Source: Teichococcus deserti (GTDB taxonomy: Bacteria > Pseudomonadota > Alphaproteobacteria > Acetobacterales > Acetobacteraceae). Taken from it: a stretch of 35,539 bases of DNA. Numbering within the stretch: position 1 is the first letter of the stretch; each line of letters begins with the position of its first letter. This document shows positions 9,729-19,668 of this stretch, piece by piece. Both the position numbers and the translations under genes were made by a program. Below the pieces are notes generated by a model. That model had not been told where the DNA came from. It did no database searches and was given only the letters and a program-made list of their open reading frames with translations. The stretch is from assembly GCF_001982615.1 (NCBI RefSeq), contig NZ_MLCO01000029.1, positions 1-35,539 on the forward strand, given 5' to 3'.

Positions 9729-10942
9729 GCCTCAGCACCGACGACACCCCGGCCTCGGGCGGCACCCGCACCGTCGAGATCGACAGCCACACCATCAATT
9801 TCGGTCCGCAGCATCCGGCGGCGCATGGCGTGCTGCGCCTGATCCTGGAGATGCAGGGCGAGGTGGTGGAGCGTGCCGACCCGCATATCGGCCTGCTGCA
9901 TCGCGGCACCGAGAAGCTGATCGAGCACAAGACCTACCTGCAGGCGCTGCCCTATTTCGACCGCCTCGACTACGTGGCGCCGATGGCGCAGGAGCATTGC
10001 TTCGCGCTGGCGACGGAGAAGCTGCTGGGCATCCAGGCGCCGCTGCGCGCCCAGTATATCCGCGTGCTCTTCGCCGAGATCAGCCGCGTGCTGAACCACA
10101 TCCTGAACATCACCACCTATGCGCTGGATGTGGGCGCGACGACGCCGAGCCTCTGGGGCTTCGAGCAGCGCGAGGTGCTGCTGGAATTCTACGACGCGAC
10201 CTCGGGCTCGCATTACCACGCCAACTACTTCCGCCCCGGCGGGGTGGCCAAGGACCTGCCGGCCGGGCTGACCGACCGGATCAGCGCCTGGGCCGAGCAG
10301 TTCCCGACCTTCGTCGACGACATCGAGCGGCTGCTGACCGGCAACCGCATCTTCAAGCAGCGCACCGTCGACATCGGCATCATGACCGCCGAGGAGGCGA
10401 TGGCCTGGGGCTTCACCGGGCCGTGCATCCGCGCCTCGGGCTGCGCCTGGGACCTGCGCCGCAGCCAGCCCTACGAGATCTACGACCAGCTCGACTTCGA
10501 GATCCCGGTGGGCAGCCATGGCGACTGCTACGAGCGCTACCTGGTGCGCATCGCGGAGATGCGCGAGAGCCACAAGATCATCAAGCAGTGCCTGGCGCAG
10601 ATGCCGAGCGGCCCGATCAAGGTGGCCGACAGCAAGATCGCGCCGCCGAAGCGGGCCGAGATGAAGCGCTCGATGGAAGCGCTGATCCACCACTTCAAGC
10701 TGTATTCCGAGGGCTACCACGTGCCCGAGGGGTCGACCTACACGGCCGTCGAGGCGCCGAAGGGCGAGTTCGGCGTCTATCTGGTCGCCGACGGCACCAA
10801 CCGCCCCTATCGCTGCAAGATCCGCGCGCCCGGCTTCGCGCATCTGCAGGCGATGGAGAAACTGTCCAAGGGCCACATGCTGGCCGACGCCGTCTCCGTG
10901 ATCGGCAGCCTGGACATCGTCTTCGGAGAGATCGACCGGTGA
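9725..10942 (+). CDS. nuoD: NADH-quinone oxidoreductase subunit D (49-kDa type)
   Basis: A 405-residue subunit that forms the quinone-binding cavity with NuoB and is related to the large subunit of NiFe hydrogenases. The quinone-headgroup residues are present: His34 in [10 protein letters not shown] and Tyr83 in FDRLDYV. The HRGTEKL motif follows at 60-66 and the C-terminus DIVFGEIDR is typical. Start ATG 9725 overlaps the nuoC stop by 4 nt, which implies translational coupling. Confidence 0.97.
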   Translation: MSLSTDDTPASGGTRTVEIDSHTINFGPQHPAAHGVLRLILEMQGEVVERADPHIGLLHRGTEKLIEHKTYLQALPYFDRLDYVAPMAQEHCFALATEKLLGIQAPLRAQYIRVLFAEISRVLNHILNITTYALDVGATTPSLWGFEQREVLLEFYDATSGSHYHANYFRPGGVAKDLPAGLTDRISAWAEQFPTFVDDIERLLTGNRIFKQRTVDIGIMTAEEAMAWGFTGPCIRASGCAWDLRRSQPYEIYDQLDFEIPVGSHGDCYERYLVRIAEMRESHKIIKQCLAQMPSGPIKVADSKIAPPKRAEMKRSMEALIHHFKLYSEGYHVPEGSTYTAVEAPKGEFGVYLVADGTNRPYRCKIRAPGFAHLQAMEKLSKGHMLADAVSVIGSLDIVFGEIDR

Positions 10943-11598
10943 GCGCCCCGCATTCTCATTCTCACCCGGCCCATACGCACGAGGAGCCGGCGAGCTTCGC
11001 CTTCGACGCGGAGAGCGAGGCGCAGATCGCCAGGATCCTGGCGCGCTATCCCGAGGGCAAGCAGGCCAGCGGCGTCATCCCGCTGCTCTATGTTGCGCAG
11101 AAGCAGATGGGCCGCCTGACCGGCAGCGCCTGGACGCCGCGCATCGCCATGGACACCATCGCGGAGCGGCTCGGCATGGCGCCGATCCGCGTCTATGAGG
11201 TGGCCACCTTCTACTTCATGTTCAACACCAAGCCGATCGGCCGGTTCCACCTGCAGGTCTGCGGCACGACGCCCTGCTGGCTGCGCGGCTCGGACGAGGT
11301 GCTGCGCGCCTGCAAGGAGCATGGCCACCTCAAGGGCTATGGCGACACCAGCGAGGACGGGCTCTTCACCATGACCGAGGTGGAGTGCCTGGGCGGCTGC
11401 GTCAACGCGCCGATCCTGCAGGTGGATGACGACTACTACGAGGACATGGACTACGAGACCACGGTCACGCTGCTGGAGGCGCTGAAGCGCGGCGAGCGGC
11501 CTACCCCGGGCAGCATGAAGGGCCGCCAGGGCAGCGCACCGATCGGCGGGCCGGAGACGGTGCTCGACATCCCGATGGTTGATGCGGGGAAGGAGTGA
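10939..11598 (+). CDS. nuoE: NADH-quinone oxidoreductase subunit E (24-kDa type, cluster N1a)
   Basis: A 219-residue thioredoxin-fold subunit of the NADH-oxidising module. The [2Fe-2S] cluster N1a ligands are Cys108, Cys113 (VCGTTPCW) and Cys150, Cys154 ([10 protein letters not shown]), with standard spacing. The start is GTG 10939, inside the nuoD stop (4-nt overlap). This adds a histidine-rich leader (His5, 7, 9, 12 and 14) that is not part of the conserved fold. A C-terminal tail of about 30 residues past the core is common in alphaproteobacteria. Confidence 0.94.
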   Translation: MSAPHSHSHPAHTHEEPASFAFDAESEAQIARILARYPEGKQASGVIPLLYVAQKQMGRLTGSAWTPRIAMDTIAERLGMAPIRVYEVATFYFMFNTKPIGRFHLQVCGTTPCWLRGSDEVLRACKEHGHLKGYGDTSEDGLFTMTEVECLGGCVNAPILQVDDDYYEDMDYETTVTLLEALKRGERPTPGSMKGRQGSAPIGGPETVLDIPMVDAGKE

Positions 11599-11602
11599 GA
11601 CC

Positions 11603-12913
11603 ATGGCGCTGAGCGACAAGGACCGCATCTTCACCAACCTCTACGGCCTGCATCCGTGGAACCTGAAGGATGCGCGGCGGCGCGGCAGCTGGGACGGCAC
11701 GGCGGGGATCATCGCCAAGGGCCGCGACTGGATCATCGAGGAGATGAAGCAGTCCGGCCTGCGCGGCCGCGGCGGCGCCGGCTTCCCGACCGGCATGAAG
11801 TGGTCCTTCATGCCGAAGTCCAATCCGGACGGGCGCCCCTCCTACCTGGTCGTCAACGGCGACGAGTCGGAGCCGGGCACCTGCAAGGACCGCGACATCA
11901 TCCGCAACGATCCGCATCTGCTGATCGAGGGCTGCCTCTATGCCGGCGTCGGCATGGGCGCGCATGCAGGCTACATCTATGTCCGCGGCGAATACTACAA
12001 CGAGATCCAGGTCCTGCAGGCCGCGATCGACGAGTGCTATGAGGCCGGCCTGCTCGGCAAGAACGCCGCCGGCTCGGGCTGGGACTTCGACCTCTACGTG
12101 CATCGCGGCGCCGGCGCCTATATCTGCGGCGAAGAGACCGCGCTGATCGAGAGCCTCGAGGGCAAGAAGGGGATGCCGCGGCTGAAGCCGCCTTTCCCGG
12201 CCGCCGTCGGCCTCTATGGCTGCCCGACCACCGTGAACAACGTCGAGACCATCGCCGTCGTTCCCGCCATCCTGAAGCGCGGCGCCAGCTGGTTCTCCAG
12301 CTTCGGCCGCCCGAAGAACGTCGGCACCAAGATCTTCTGCATCCAGGGCCATGTGAACAAGCCCTGCAACGTCGAAGCCGAGATGAGCATCCCGATGCGG
12401 GAGCTGATCGACCGCTATGCGGGCGGCGTGCGCGGCGGCTGGGACAACCTGCTGGCCGTCATCCCGGGCGGGTCCTCCACGCCCCTGCTGCCCAAGCATA
12501 TCTGCGACGACGTGCTGATGGATTTCGACGCTTTGCGCGAGCACAAGTCGGGCCTGGGCACCGCCGGCGTGATCGTCATGGACAAGTCCACCGACATCAT
12601 CAAGGCGATCGCCCGGCTGGCGCATTTCTACAAGCATGAGAGCTGCGGCCAGTGCACCCCCTGCCGCGAGGGCATGGGCTGGCAGAAGCGCCTGATGGAC
12701 CGCATGGTCGAGGGCCGCGCCGAGCTCGCCGAGATCGACGTGCTCGAAAGCGTCACGCGGCAGATCGAAGGCCACACCATCTGCGCGCTGGCCGATGGCG
12801 GCGTCTGGCCGGTGCAGGGCCTGATCCGGCATTTCCGCCCGCTGATGGAAGAGCGCATCCGGGACTATCACGCCAGAAAGCACGGCGGCGCGATGCCGCT
12901 GGCGGCGGAGTAA
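11603..12913 (+). CDS. nuoF: NADH-quinone oxidoreductase subunit F (51-kDa, NADH/FMN/cluster N3)
   Basis: A 436-residue catalytic subunit that oxidises NADH via FMN and passes electrons to cluster N3. The glycine-rich [11 protein letters not shown] motif (NADH/FMN site) lies near residue 54, and the FMN-binding segment [13 protein letters not shown] near residue 90. The N3 ligands are Cys348, Cys351, Cys354 ([12 protein letters not shown]) and Cys394 (HTICAL). ATG 11603 follows a strong AAGGAGTGAG site that overlaps the nuoE stop. Confidence 0.97.
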   Translation: MALSDKDRIFTNLYGLHPWNLKDARRRGSWDGTAGIIAKGRDWIIEEMKQSGLRGRGGAGFPTGMKWSFMPKSNPDGRPSYLVVNGDESEPGTCKDRDIIRNDPHLLIEGCLYAGVGMGAHAGYIYVRGEYYNEIQVLQAAIDECYEAGLLGKNAAGSGWDFDLYVHRGAGAYICGEETALIESLEGKKGMPRLKPPFPAAVGLYGCPTTVNNVETIAVVPAILKRGASWFSSFGRPKNVGTKIFCIQGHVNKPCNVEAEMSIPMRELIDRYAGGVRGGWDNLLAVIPGGSSTPLLPKHICDDVLMDFDALREHKSGLGTAGVIVMDKSTDIIKAIARLAHFYKHESCGQCTPCREGMGWQKRLMDRMVEGRAELAEIDVLESVTRQIEGHTICALADGGVWPVQGLIRHFRPLMEERIRDYHARKHGGAMPLAAE

Positions 12914-12919
12914 GCGAGC

Positions 12920-14980
12920 ATGGCCAAGGTCACAGTCGACGGGATCGAGATCGAGGTCCCGAACGGCGCCACCGTGCTGCAGGCCTGCGAGGCCGCCGGC
13001 AAGGAAATCCCGCGCTTCTGCTACCATGAGCGCCTGTCGGTCGCCGGCAATTGCCGCATGTGCCTGGTCGAGGTGGAGAAGGCGCCGAAGCCGGTGGCTT
13101 CCTGCGCCTATCCGGTCGCCGATGGCATGAAGGTCTTCACCGACTCTGCGATGGTGCGCAACGCGCGTCGCAACGTCATGGAATTCCTGCTGATCAACCA
13201 TCCGCTCGACTGCCCGATCTGCGACCAGGGCGGCGAGTGCGACCTGCAGGACCAGGCGACCGCCTATGGCGGGCAGGGCGGCCGTTACCGCGAGCAGAAG
13301 CGCGCGGTGAAGGACAAGTACATGGGTCCGCTGGTCAAGACGATCATGACCCGCTGCATCCAGTGCACCCGCTGCATCCGCTTCGCCACCGAGGTCGCCG
13401 GCGTCCCCGAGCTCGGCGCCACGGGCCGCGGCGAGGACATGCAGATCGGCACCTATGTCGAGAAGGCGCTGTCGACCGAGCTGTCGGGCAACCTGATCGA
13501 CATCTGCCCGGTCGGCGCGCTGACCAGCCGTCCCTACGCCTTCGTCTCCCGCCCCTGGGAGCTGCGCAAGACCGACAGCATCGACGTGCTGGACGCGGTG
13601 GGTGCAAATATCCGCATCGACACCCGCGGCCCCGAGGTGCTGCGCATCCTGCCCCGCACCAATGAGGACGTGAACGAGGAGTGGATGGCCGACCGTGGCC
13701 GCTTTTCCTTCGATGGCCTGAAGCGGAAGCGGTTGGACCGCCCGTGGATCCGCGTCGAAGGCAAGCTGCGCCCGGCCAGCTGGGAAGAGGCCTTCGCCGC
13801 CATCGCCGACCGCTTCCAGGGCCTGAAGCCCGAGCGGGTGGGCGCCGTCGCCGGCGACCTGGTCGATGCCGAGAGCGCCTTCGCCCTGCGCGAGCTGATG
13901 GCGGGCCTCGGCTCGTCGAACCTCGACTGCCGGCAGGACGGTGCGGCGCTGGATACCTCGCGCCGTGACTTCTACCTGTTCAACAGCGGCATCGCCGGCA
14001 TCGACGAGGCCGATGCGCTGCTGATCATCGGCAGCAACCCGCGCCAGGAAGCGCCGGTGCTCAACGCGCGCATCCGCAAGCGCTGGGCCTCGGGCGCGCT
14101 GAAGGTCGGCTATGTCGGGCCCAAGGGTCTGAACCTGACCTACAAGGCGCAGCATCTGGGCGAGGGGCCTGCCGCGCTGGCAGCCCTGCAGGCGGGCGAG
14201 GGCTTCGCCGAGGTGCTGAAGGGCGCCTCGAAGCCGATGATCATCCTGGGCCGCGCGGCGATCGCGCGGGCCGATGGCGCGGCGGTGCTGGCCGCGGCCT
14301 GGGCGCTGGCCGATGCGGTCGGCGCGCTGACCCCGGACTGGCACGGCTTCAACCTGCTGCATCTGTTCGGCGGCCAGGTCGGCGCACTGGATGCCGGCTT
14401 CCTGCCGGGTCCGGGGGGCAAGGACCTGTCGGCGATGCTGTCGGGCGGCATGGACGCGCTCTGGCTGCTCGGCGCCGATGGTTTCGACCCGGCGCTGATC
14501 CCGGCCGAGACCTTCGTGGTCTATCAGGGCCATCACGGCGACCGCGCGGCCAGCCGCGCCGACGTGATCCTGCCGGGCGCCGCCTATCCTGAGAAGGAAG
14601 GCACCTACGTCAACACCGAGGGCCGCGCCCAGCGTGGCCGCCTGGCGCTGCACCCGCCGGGCGAGGCGCGGGAGGACTGGCGCATCATCCGCGCCGCCGG
14701 CGCCGCCCTCGGCGTGCCGCTGGCCTTCGACACGCTGGACGCGCTGCGCGCCCGCCTGGTCGCCGCCAACCCGGTCTTCGGCATGGTCGATGGCCGCGTC
14801 GCCGGCGGCTGCCTGGACACGACCGGCCCCGTCGCCGGTCCGACGCCGCTGTCGCACACGGACTTCACCCTGCCGGTGACCGATTACTGGCAGGCGGATG
14901 CGATCAGCCGCGCCTCGGAGACGATGGCCGAGTGCAGCCGCATCTACAACGACGCCACCCCCAAGCTGGCGGCGGAGTAA
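12920..14980 (+). CDS. nuoG: NADH-quinone oxidoreductase subunit G (75-kDa type)
   Basis: A 686-residue subunit that carries three iron-sulfur clusters linking NuoF to NuoI. Visible ligands: N1b at Cys34, Cys45, Cys48 and Cys62; N5 at His94, Cys98, Cys101 and Cys107; N4 at Cys146, Cys149, Cys152 and Cys196. The extra cluster N7 motif of E. coli-type NuoG is not apparent, so this is the mitochondrial-like form. The rest is a degenerate molybdopterin-oxidoreductase fold. It starts six nt after nuoF and ends six nt before nuoH. Confidence 0.96.
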   Translation: MAKVTVDGIEIEVPNGATVLQACEAAGKEIPRFCYHERLSVAGNCRMCLVEVEKAPKPVASCAYPVADGMKVFTDSAMVRNARRNVMEFLLINHPLDCPICDQGGECDLQDQATAYGGQGGRYREQKRAVKDKYMGPLVKTIMTRCIQCTRCIRFATEVAGVPELGATGRGEDMQIGTYVEKALSTELSGNLIDICPVGALTSRPYAFVSRPWELRKTDSIDVLDAVGANIRIDTRGPEVLRILPRTNEDVNEEWMADRGRFSFDGLKRKRLDRPWIRVEGKLRPASWEEAFAAIADRFQGLKPERVGAVAGDLVDAESAFALRELMAGLGSSNLDCRQDGAALDTSRRDFYLFNSGIAGIDEADALLIIGSNPRQEAPVLNARIRKRWASGALKVGYVGPKGLNLTYKAQHLGEGPAALAALQAGEGFAEVLKGASKPMIILGRAAIARADGAAVLAAAWALADAVGALTPDWHGFNLLHLFGGQVGALDAGFLPGPGGKDLSAMLSGGMDALWLLGADGFDPALIPAETFVVYQGHHGDRAASRADVILPGAAYPEKEGTYVNTEGRAQRGRLALHPPGEAREDWRIIRAAGAALGVPLAFDTLDALRARLVAANPVFGMVDGRVAGGCLDTTGPVAGPTPLSHTDFTLPVTDYWQADAISRASETMAECSRIYNDATPKLAAE

Positions 14981-14986
14981 GGGGCC

Positions 14987-15997
14987 ATGGACGCTTTCCT
15001 CGCTTCCCCGATCGGGGTGCTGGCCATCACCGTGGCCCAGACGCTGGCGCTGCTGGTGCCGCTGCTGATCGGCGTCGCCTACATGACCCTGGCCGAGCGC
15101 AAGGTCATGGCGGCGATGCAGATGCGCAAGGGCCCCAACGTGGTCGGCCCCTTCGGCCTGCTACAGCCCTTCGCCGATGCGCTGAAGATGCTGCTGAAGG
15201 AGACCATCATCCCGGCCGGCGCCAGCCGGGCGCTGTTCATCCTGGGCCCGATGCTGACCCTGGTGCTGGCGCTGATCGCCTGGGCGGTGATCCCGGTGAA
15301 TGACGGCTGGGCGATCGCCGACATCAATGTCGGCGTGCTCTACCTGCTGGCGATCTCCTCGCTCGGCGTCTACGGCATCGTCATCGCCGGCTGGGCCTCG
15401 AACTCGAAATACGCCTTCCTGGGCGCGCTGCGCTCGGCGGCGCAGATGGTCTCCTACGAAGTCTCGATGGGCCTGGTCATCGTCACGGTGCTGCTCTGCG
15501 TAGGCAGCCTGAACCTGACGGAGATCGTGCGGGCGCAGAGCACGGTGTGGTTCGCCATCCCGCTCTTCCCGATGTTCATCATCTTCTTCGTCTCGACCCT
15601 GGCGGAAACCAACCGGCCGCCCTTCGACCTGGCGGAAGGCGAGTCGGAGCTGGTCGCGGGCTTCATGGTGGAATATTCCTCCATGACCTACGCGCTGTTC
15701 TTCCTCGGCGAATACGCCAACATGATCCTGATGTCGGCGATGACCACCATCCTGTTCCTGGGTGGGTGGCTGCCGCCGTTCGACATCGCGCCCTTCAACT
15801 GGGTGCCGGGGCCGATCTGGTTCATCCTGAAGATCTGCCTCTGCCTCTTCACCTTTGTCTGGGTGCGCGCGACCTTCCCGCGCTACCGCTACGACCAGCT
15901 GATGCGGCTGGGCTGGAAGATCTTCCTGCCCTTCAGCCTGGGCTGGCTGATCCTGACGGCCTTCGTGCTGAAGATCATGGGCTGGCTGCCGGCATGA
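14987..15997 (+). CDS. nuoH: NADH-quinone oxidoreductase subunit H
   Basis: A 336-residue membrane subunit with about eight helices that joins the peripheral arm to the proton pumps and lines the quinone channel. Conserved markers are [16 protein letters not shown] near residue 38, the acidic loop [21 protein letters not shown] near residue 205 and GEYAN near residue 240. Length is normal. The stop TGA overlaps an ATG (15994) that opens a 27-codon frame reaching nuoI. Confidence 0.96.
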   Translation: MDAFLASPIGVLAITVAQTLALLVPLLIGVAYMTLAERKVMAAMQMRKGPNVVGPFGLLQPFADALKMLLKETIIPAGASRALFILGPMLTLVLALIAWAVIPVNDGWAIADINVGVLYLLAISSLGVYGIVIAGWASNSKYAFLGALRSAAQMVSYEVSMGLVIVTVLLCVGSLNLTEIVRAQSTVWFAIPLFPMFIIFFVSTLAETNRPPFDLAEGESELVAGFMVEYSSMTYALFFLGEYANMILMSAMTTILFLGGWLPPFDIAPFNWVPGPIWFILKICLCLFTFVWVRATFPRYRYDQLMRLGWKIFLPFSLGWLILTAFVLKIMGWLPA

Positions 15998-16077
15998 CCT
16001 GGTCCAACCCCCTGTTGGCCATGATGACGGGCCTTGTCCAAATGGAGAGCGCGGGCTACCCCCGCGCCGCGAGGTGA
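15994..16077 (+). other. 27-codon open frame filling the nuoH-nuoI gap (possible micro-protein)
   Basis: ATG 15994 overlaps the nuoH stop as ATGA and the frame closes with TGA at 16075-16077, three nt before nuoI ATG. The predicted peptide begins [11 protein letters not shown] and ends GYPRAAR. I know no family for it. A 7-bp hairpin (GCGCGGG 16049-16055 with CCCGCGC 16061-16067) lies inside, four nt before the nuoI ribosome site. It may be translated as a coupling peptide or be a chance frame; base composition alone cannot decide. Confidence 0.25.
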
Positions 16078-16080
16078 GTG

Positions 16081-16569
16081 ATGGCAAGTCTTGACCGGAT
16101 GGCGCGCAGCCTGCTGCTGGCCGAGCTGGCCTCGGGCATGGCGCTGACGCTGAAGTATTTCTTCAAGCCGAAGAGCACCATCAGCTACCCCTTCGAGAAG
16201 ACGGCGCTGTCGCCGCGCTTCAAGGGCGAGCATGCGCTGCGCCGCTACGCCAATGGCGAGGAACGCTGCATCGCCTGCAAGCTGTGCGAGGCGGTCTGCC
16301 CGGCGCTGGCCATCACCATCGAGGCCGAGCCGCGCGAGGACGGCTCGCGCCGCACCACGCGCTACGACATCGACATGACGAAGTGCATCTATTGCGGCAT
16401 GTGCGAGGAAGCCTGCCCGGTCGATGCCATCGTCGAAGGGCCGAATTTCGAGTTCGCGACCGAGACCCGGGCGGAGCTGATCTACGACAAGGATCGGCTG
16501 CTCTCGAACGGCGACCGGTGGGAGCCGGAGATCGCCAAGCGCCTCGAGCTCGACGCGCCCTACCGCTGA
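16081..16569 (+). CDS. nuoI: NADH-quinone oxidoreductase subunit I (two [4Fe-4S] clusters)
   Basis: A 162-residue 8Fe-ferredoxin-like subunit that carries clusters N6a and N6b between NuoG and NuoB. The ligands are Cys63, Cys66, Cys69, Cys73 ([12 protein letters not shown]) and Cys102, Cys105, Cys108, Cys112 ([12 protein letters not shown]). The N-terminal amphipathic segment and GEHALRRY motif are typical. GAGG at 16071-16074 supports ATG 16081; a GTG one codon earlier (16078) is an equal-frame alternative. The spacing from nuoH is 83 nt, larger than the other joints. Confidence 0.96.
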   Translation: MASLDRMARSLLLAELASGMALTLKYFFKPKSTISYPFEKTALSPRFKGEHALRRYANGEERCIACKLCEAVCPALAITIEAEPREDGSRRTTRYDIDMTKCIYCGMCEEACPVDAIVEGPNFEFATETRAELIYDKDRLLSNGDRWEPEIAKRLELDAPYR

Positions 16570-16577
16570 GTTCCGCG

Positions 16578-16645
16578 GCGGGGATGGGTCCGGTCGTGCC
16601 ATCCCCGCGGCTTTCCTTCACGGCCCCGTCCTCCTGCCAGGACGG
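16578..16645 (+). promoter_or_regulatory. Two hairpins in the nuoI-nuoJ gap
   Basis: GCGGGGATGG (16578-16587) pairs with CCATCCCCGC (16599-16608), a perfect 10-bp stem. CCGTCCT (16626-16632) pairs with AGGACGG (16639-16645). Short pyrimidine runs follow each, but there is no real T-tract. They could stabilise mRNA ends, slow transcription or attenuate expression of nuoJ-N. Confidence 0.55.
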
Positions 16646-16663
16646 CTTTCTCGGAACGGTGCC

Positions 16664-16699
16664 ATGATGCTGCATCTGCACGCGGGCGGGCTGCGATGA
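16664..16699 (+). other. 11-codon upstream frame overlapping the nuoJ start
   Basis: ATG 16664 reads [11 protein letters not shown] and stops in an ATGA overlap with nuoJ. The nuoJ start itself has only a weak GGGCGGG ribosome site, so coupling through this small frame is possible. A chance origin is equally possible. Confidence 0.22.
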
Positions 16700-17436
16700 T
16701 CGCCGCACTCGCCTTCTATGTCTTCGCGGCCATCCTGATCGCCTCCGCGGTCATGGTGGTGACCAGCCGCAACCCCGTGCACAGCGTGCTGTTCCTGATC
16801 CTGGCGTTCTTCAACGCCTCGGCGCTGTTCCTGCTCGCAGGGGCCGAGTTCCTGGCGATGATCCTGGTCATCGTCTATGTGGGCGCGGTCGCGGTCCTGT
16901 TCCTGTTCATCGTCATGATGCTGGACATCGACTTCAGCCGGCTGCGGGAAGGCTTCCAGCGCTACGCGCCGATCGGCGCGGTGATCGGGGCGATCCTCTT
17001 CCTCGAGCTGCTCTTCGTCTTCGGCTCCTGGCAGTTCGCGCCGGAAGCCAACAGCCTGCGCATGAACGCGGCGCCGGAGACCGGGATCAGCAACACGGCG
17101 GCCCTCGGCCAGCTGATCTACACGGACTATATCTTCCTGTTCCAGGTCGCCGGCCTGATCCTGCTGGTTGCCATGATCGGCGCGATCGTGCTGACGCTGC
17201 GCGACAAGCCGGCCAACAGCCGCCGCCAGGACATCGCCGTCCAGGTCGCCCGCGGCGAGGCGGTGACGCTGACCGCCGTGCCGCCCCGCAAGGGCCTGGC
17301 CGAGCTCGGCATCGTCCGCCGGCCGCTGCCGGCGCCGCCCAAGCCCAAGGCGATCCATGGCCACGGCCATGACGATCATGGGCATGGGCATGACAATCAT
17401 GGTCACGACGACAAGCATGGCGGGGGGCATCACTGA
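16696..17436 (+). CDS. nuoJ: NADH-quinone oxidoreductase subunit J with a His-rich tail
   Basis: A 246-residue membrane subunit with five predicted helices between residues 1 and 168. It includes the conserved third-helix region [18 protein letters not shown] (residues 58-75), the site of the pi-bulge in solved complex I structures. After residue 170 comes a hydrophilic cytoplasmic extension ending in a tail (221-246) with 11 His and 5 Asp in 26 residues. Typical NuoJ is near 165-205 residues, so this is a long version. The final TGA shares its last base with the nuoK ATG. Confidence 0.95.
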   Translation: MIAALAFYVFAAILIASAVMVVTSRNPVHSVLFLILAFFNASALFLLAGAEFLAMILVIVYVGAVAVLFLFIVMMLDIDFSRLREGFQRYAPIGAVIGAILFLELLFVFGSWQFAPEANSLRMNAAPETGISNTAALGQLIYTDYIFLFQVAGLILLVAMIGAIVLTLRDKPANSRRQDIAVQVARGEAVTLTAVPPRKGLAELGIVRRPLPAPPKPKAIHGHGHDDHGHGHDNHGHDDKHGGGHH

Positions 17437-17747
17437 TGCTGACCATCGGCCTAGGCCATTACCTGACGGTCAGCGCGATCCTCTTCGTGCTCGGCATCTT
17501 CGGTATCTTCATGAACCGCAAGAACGTCATCGTCATCCTGATGTCGCTGGAGCTGATCCTGCTCTCGGTGAACCTGAACATGGTGGCCTTCTCCTCCGCC
17601 CTGCAGGACCTCACCGGGCAGATCTTCGCGCTCTTCGTGCTGACCGTCGCGGCCGCGGAAGCCGCCATCGGCCTGGCCATCCTCGTCATCTACTTCCGCA
17701 ACCGCGGCAGCATCGAGGTGGAGGACGTCTCCACCCTGAAGGGTTAG
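17436..17747 (+). CDS. nuoK: NADH-quinone oxidoreductase subunit K
   Basis: A 103-residue subunit with three membrane helices, homologous to MrpC. The two membrane glutamates of the proton path are at Glu39 ([11 protein letters not shown]) and Glu75 ([10 protein letters not shown]), equivalent to Glu36 and Glu72 of E. coli NuoK. It overlaps nuoJ by one base and ends four nt before nuoL. Confidence 0.96.
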   Translation: MLTIGLGHYLTVSAILFVLGIFGIFMNRKNVIVILMSLELILLSVNLNMVAFSSALQDLTGQIFALFVLTVAAAEAAIGLAILVIYFRNRGSIEVEDVSTLKG

Positions 17748-17751
17748 CCCA

Positions 17752-19668
17752 ATGTTCGTCGGTGCTGTCTTCCTGCCGCTGCTGGGCTCGATCATCGCCG
17801 GTCTTTTCGGCCGGCTGATCGGCGACCGCGCGGCGCAATGGGCGACCGTGATCTGCATGGCGCTGGCCGCCTTCTGCGGATTGTCCTCCTTCGCCCAGGT
17901 GGCCTGGGGCCATGCCCCGGCCACGGTCGAGATCGTGACCTGGCTGGATGTCGGCGGGCTGCAATTCTCCTGGGCGCTGCGCTACGACACGCTGTCGGTC
18001 GTCATGGTCGGCATGGTCACGCTCGCCTCGACCATGATCCACCTCTACAGCGTGGGCTACATGTCGCATGACGCGACGATCCCGCGCTTCTTCAGCTACC
18101 TGTCGCTCTTCACCTTCATGATGCTGATGCTGGTGACCGCCGACAACCTGGTCCAGCTGTTCTTCGGCTGGGAAGGCATCGGCCTCGCGAGCTACCTGCT
18201 GATCGGCTACTGGTACGAGAAGGAAAGCGCCAACCGCGCGGCGATGAAGGCCTTCATCGTCAACCGCGTCGGCGACCTGTTCTTCATGCTCGGCATGGCG
18301 CTGACCTTCTGGACCTTCGGCTCGGTCGAGTTCGGCACCATCTTCCAGGGCATCGAGGCCGCCCAGCAGGTCACCTTCGCCGGCTACCCGGTGCTCGAGG
18401 TGATCGCGCTGCTGCTGTTCCTGGGTGCCATGGGCAAGTCGGCGCAGATCGGCCTGCACACCTGGCTGCCGGATGCGATGGAAGGCCCGACGCCGGTCTC
18501 CGCGCTGATCCATGCGGCGACGCTGGTCACCGCCGGCGTGTTCCTGATGGCGCGCATGTCGCCGGTCATCGAATACGCGCCGAACGTGCTGGGCTTCATC
18601 ACCGTGATCGGCGCCACCACCGCGCTCTTCGCCGCCTCGGTCGGCATGGTGCAGAACGACATCAAGCGGGTCATCGCCTATTCGACCTGCTCGCAGCTCG
18701 GCTACATGTTCTTCGCCATCGGCGTCGGCGCCTATCAGGCGGCGGTGTTCCACCTGTTCACGCATGCCTTCTTCAAGGCGCTGCTGTTCCTCTCGGCCGG
18801 CTCGGTGATCCACGCCATGTCGGACGAGCAGGACATCCGCAAGATGGGCGGGATCTGGAAGAAGATCCCGATCACCTACGCGATGTTCTGGATCGGCAGC
18901 CTGGCGCTGGCGGGCGTACCCTATTTCGCCGGCTACTACTCCAAGGACTTCGTGCTGGAGGCGGCCTTCGCCGGCCATGGCTGGACCGCCAAGTACGCCT
19001 TCATCTGCGGCATCCTGGCCGCCTTCCTGACCGCCTTCTATTCCTGGCGGCTGATCATCATGACCTTCCACGGCAAGCCGCGGGCCGACCATCACACGAT
19101 GGAGCACGTGCATGAGAGCCCGGCGGTCATGCTGATCCCGCTCTTCGTGCTGGCGCTGGGCGCGCTGTTCACCGGCGCCTACTTCGCCGAGGACTTCGTC
19201 GGCCACCACTGGCAGGCCTTCTGGAACGGCTCGATCGTCAATGCGCCGCACAACCACATCATGCATGACGCGCATGAGGTGCCGGGCTGGGTGCCGGTCG
19301 CGCCCACCATCGTCGGCGTGCTGGGCATCGCGCTCGCCTATCTCTGCTACATGTTCGTCCCCTCCATCCCGGGGAAGGTGGCGGCGGCCGTGCCCGGCCT
19401 GTACCGCTTCCTGCTGAACAAGTGGTATTTCGACGAGCTCTATGACCGGATCTTCGTCCAGCCCGCGCGCCGCCTGGCGCAGGTGCTGTGGAAGACCGGC
19501 GACGTGAAGATCATCGACGGCATGCCGAACGGCGCCGCCAGGCTGACGGTCCAGGCCTCCGGCCGGATGGTGCGGCTGCAGTCGGGGCGGGTGGCGAATT
19601 ACGCCTTCGCGATGATCATCGGGCTCGTCCTCTTCGTCAGCATCTTCCTGTTTGGGGTCGGTCGATGA
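17752..19668 (+). CDS. nuoL: NADH-quinone oxidoreductase subunit L (distal proton pump)
   Basis: A 638-residue antiporter-like subunit. The key glutamate is Glu141 in [14 protein letters not shown]. The broken-helix region [29 protein letters not shown] and later [16 protein letters not shown] give the lysine and histidine proton-path residues. The C-terminal part (from about residue 545, [14 protein letters not shown]) forms the long lateral helix and anchor. Length is normal. The stop overlaps the nuoM start as ATGA. Confidence 0.96.
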   Translation: MFVGAVFLPLLGSIIAGLFGRLIGDRAAQWATVICMALAAFCGLSSFAQVAWGHAPATVEIVTWLDVGGLQFSWALRYDTLSVVMVGMVTLASTMIHLYSVGYMSHDATIPRFFSYLSLFTFMMLMLVTADNLVQLFFGWEGIGLASYLLIGYWYEKESANRAAMKAFIVNRVGDLFFMLGMALTFWTFGSVEFGTIFQGIEAAQQVTFAGYPVLEVIALLLFLGAMGKSAQIGLHTWLPDAMEGPTPVSALIHAATLVTAGVFLMARMSPVIEYAPNVLGFITVIGATTALFAASVGMVQNDIKRVIAYSTCSQLGYMFFAIGVGAYQAAVFHLFTHAFFKALLFLSAGSVIHAMSDEQDIRKMGGIWKKIPITYAMFWIGSLALAGVPYFAGYYSKDFVLEAAFAGHGWTAKYAFICGILAAFLTAFYSWRLIIMTFHGKPRADHHTMEHVHESPAVMLIPLFVLALGALFTGAYFAEDFVGHHWQAFWNGSIVNAPHNHIMHDAHEVPGWVPVAPTIVGVLGIALAYLCYMFVPSIPGKVAAAVPGLYRFLLNKWYFDELYDRIFVQPARRLAQVLWKTGDVKIIDGMPNGAARLTVQASGRMVRLQSGRVANYAFAMIIGLVLFVSIFLFGVGR

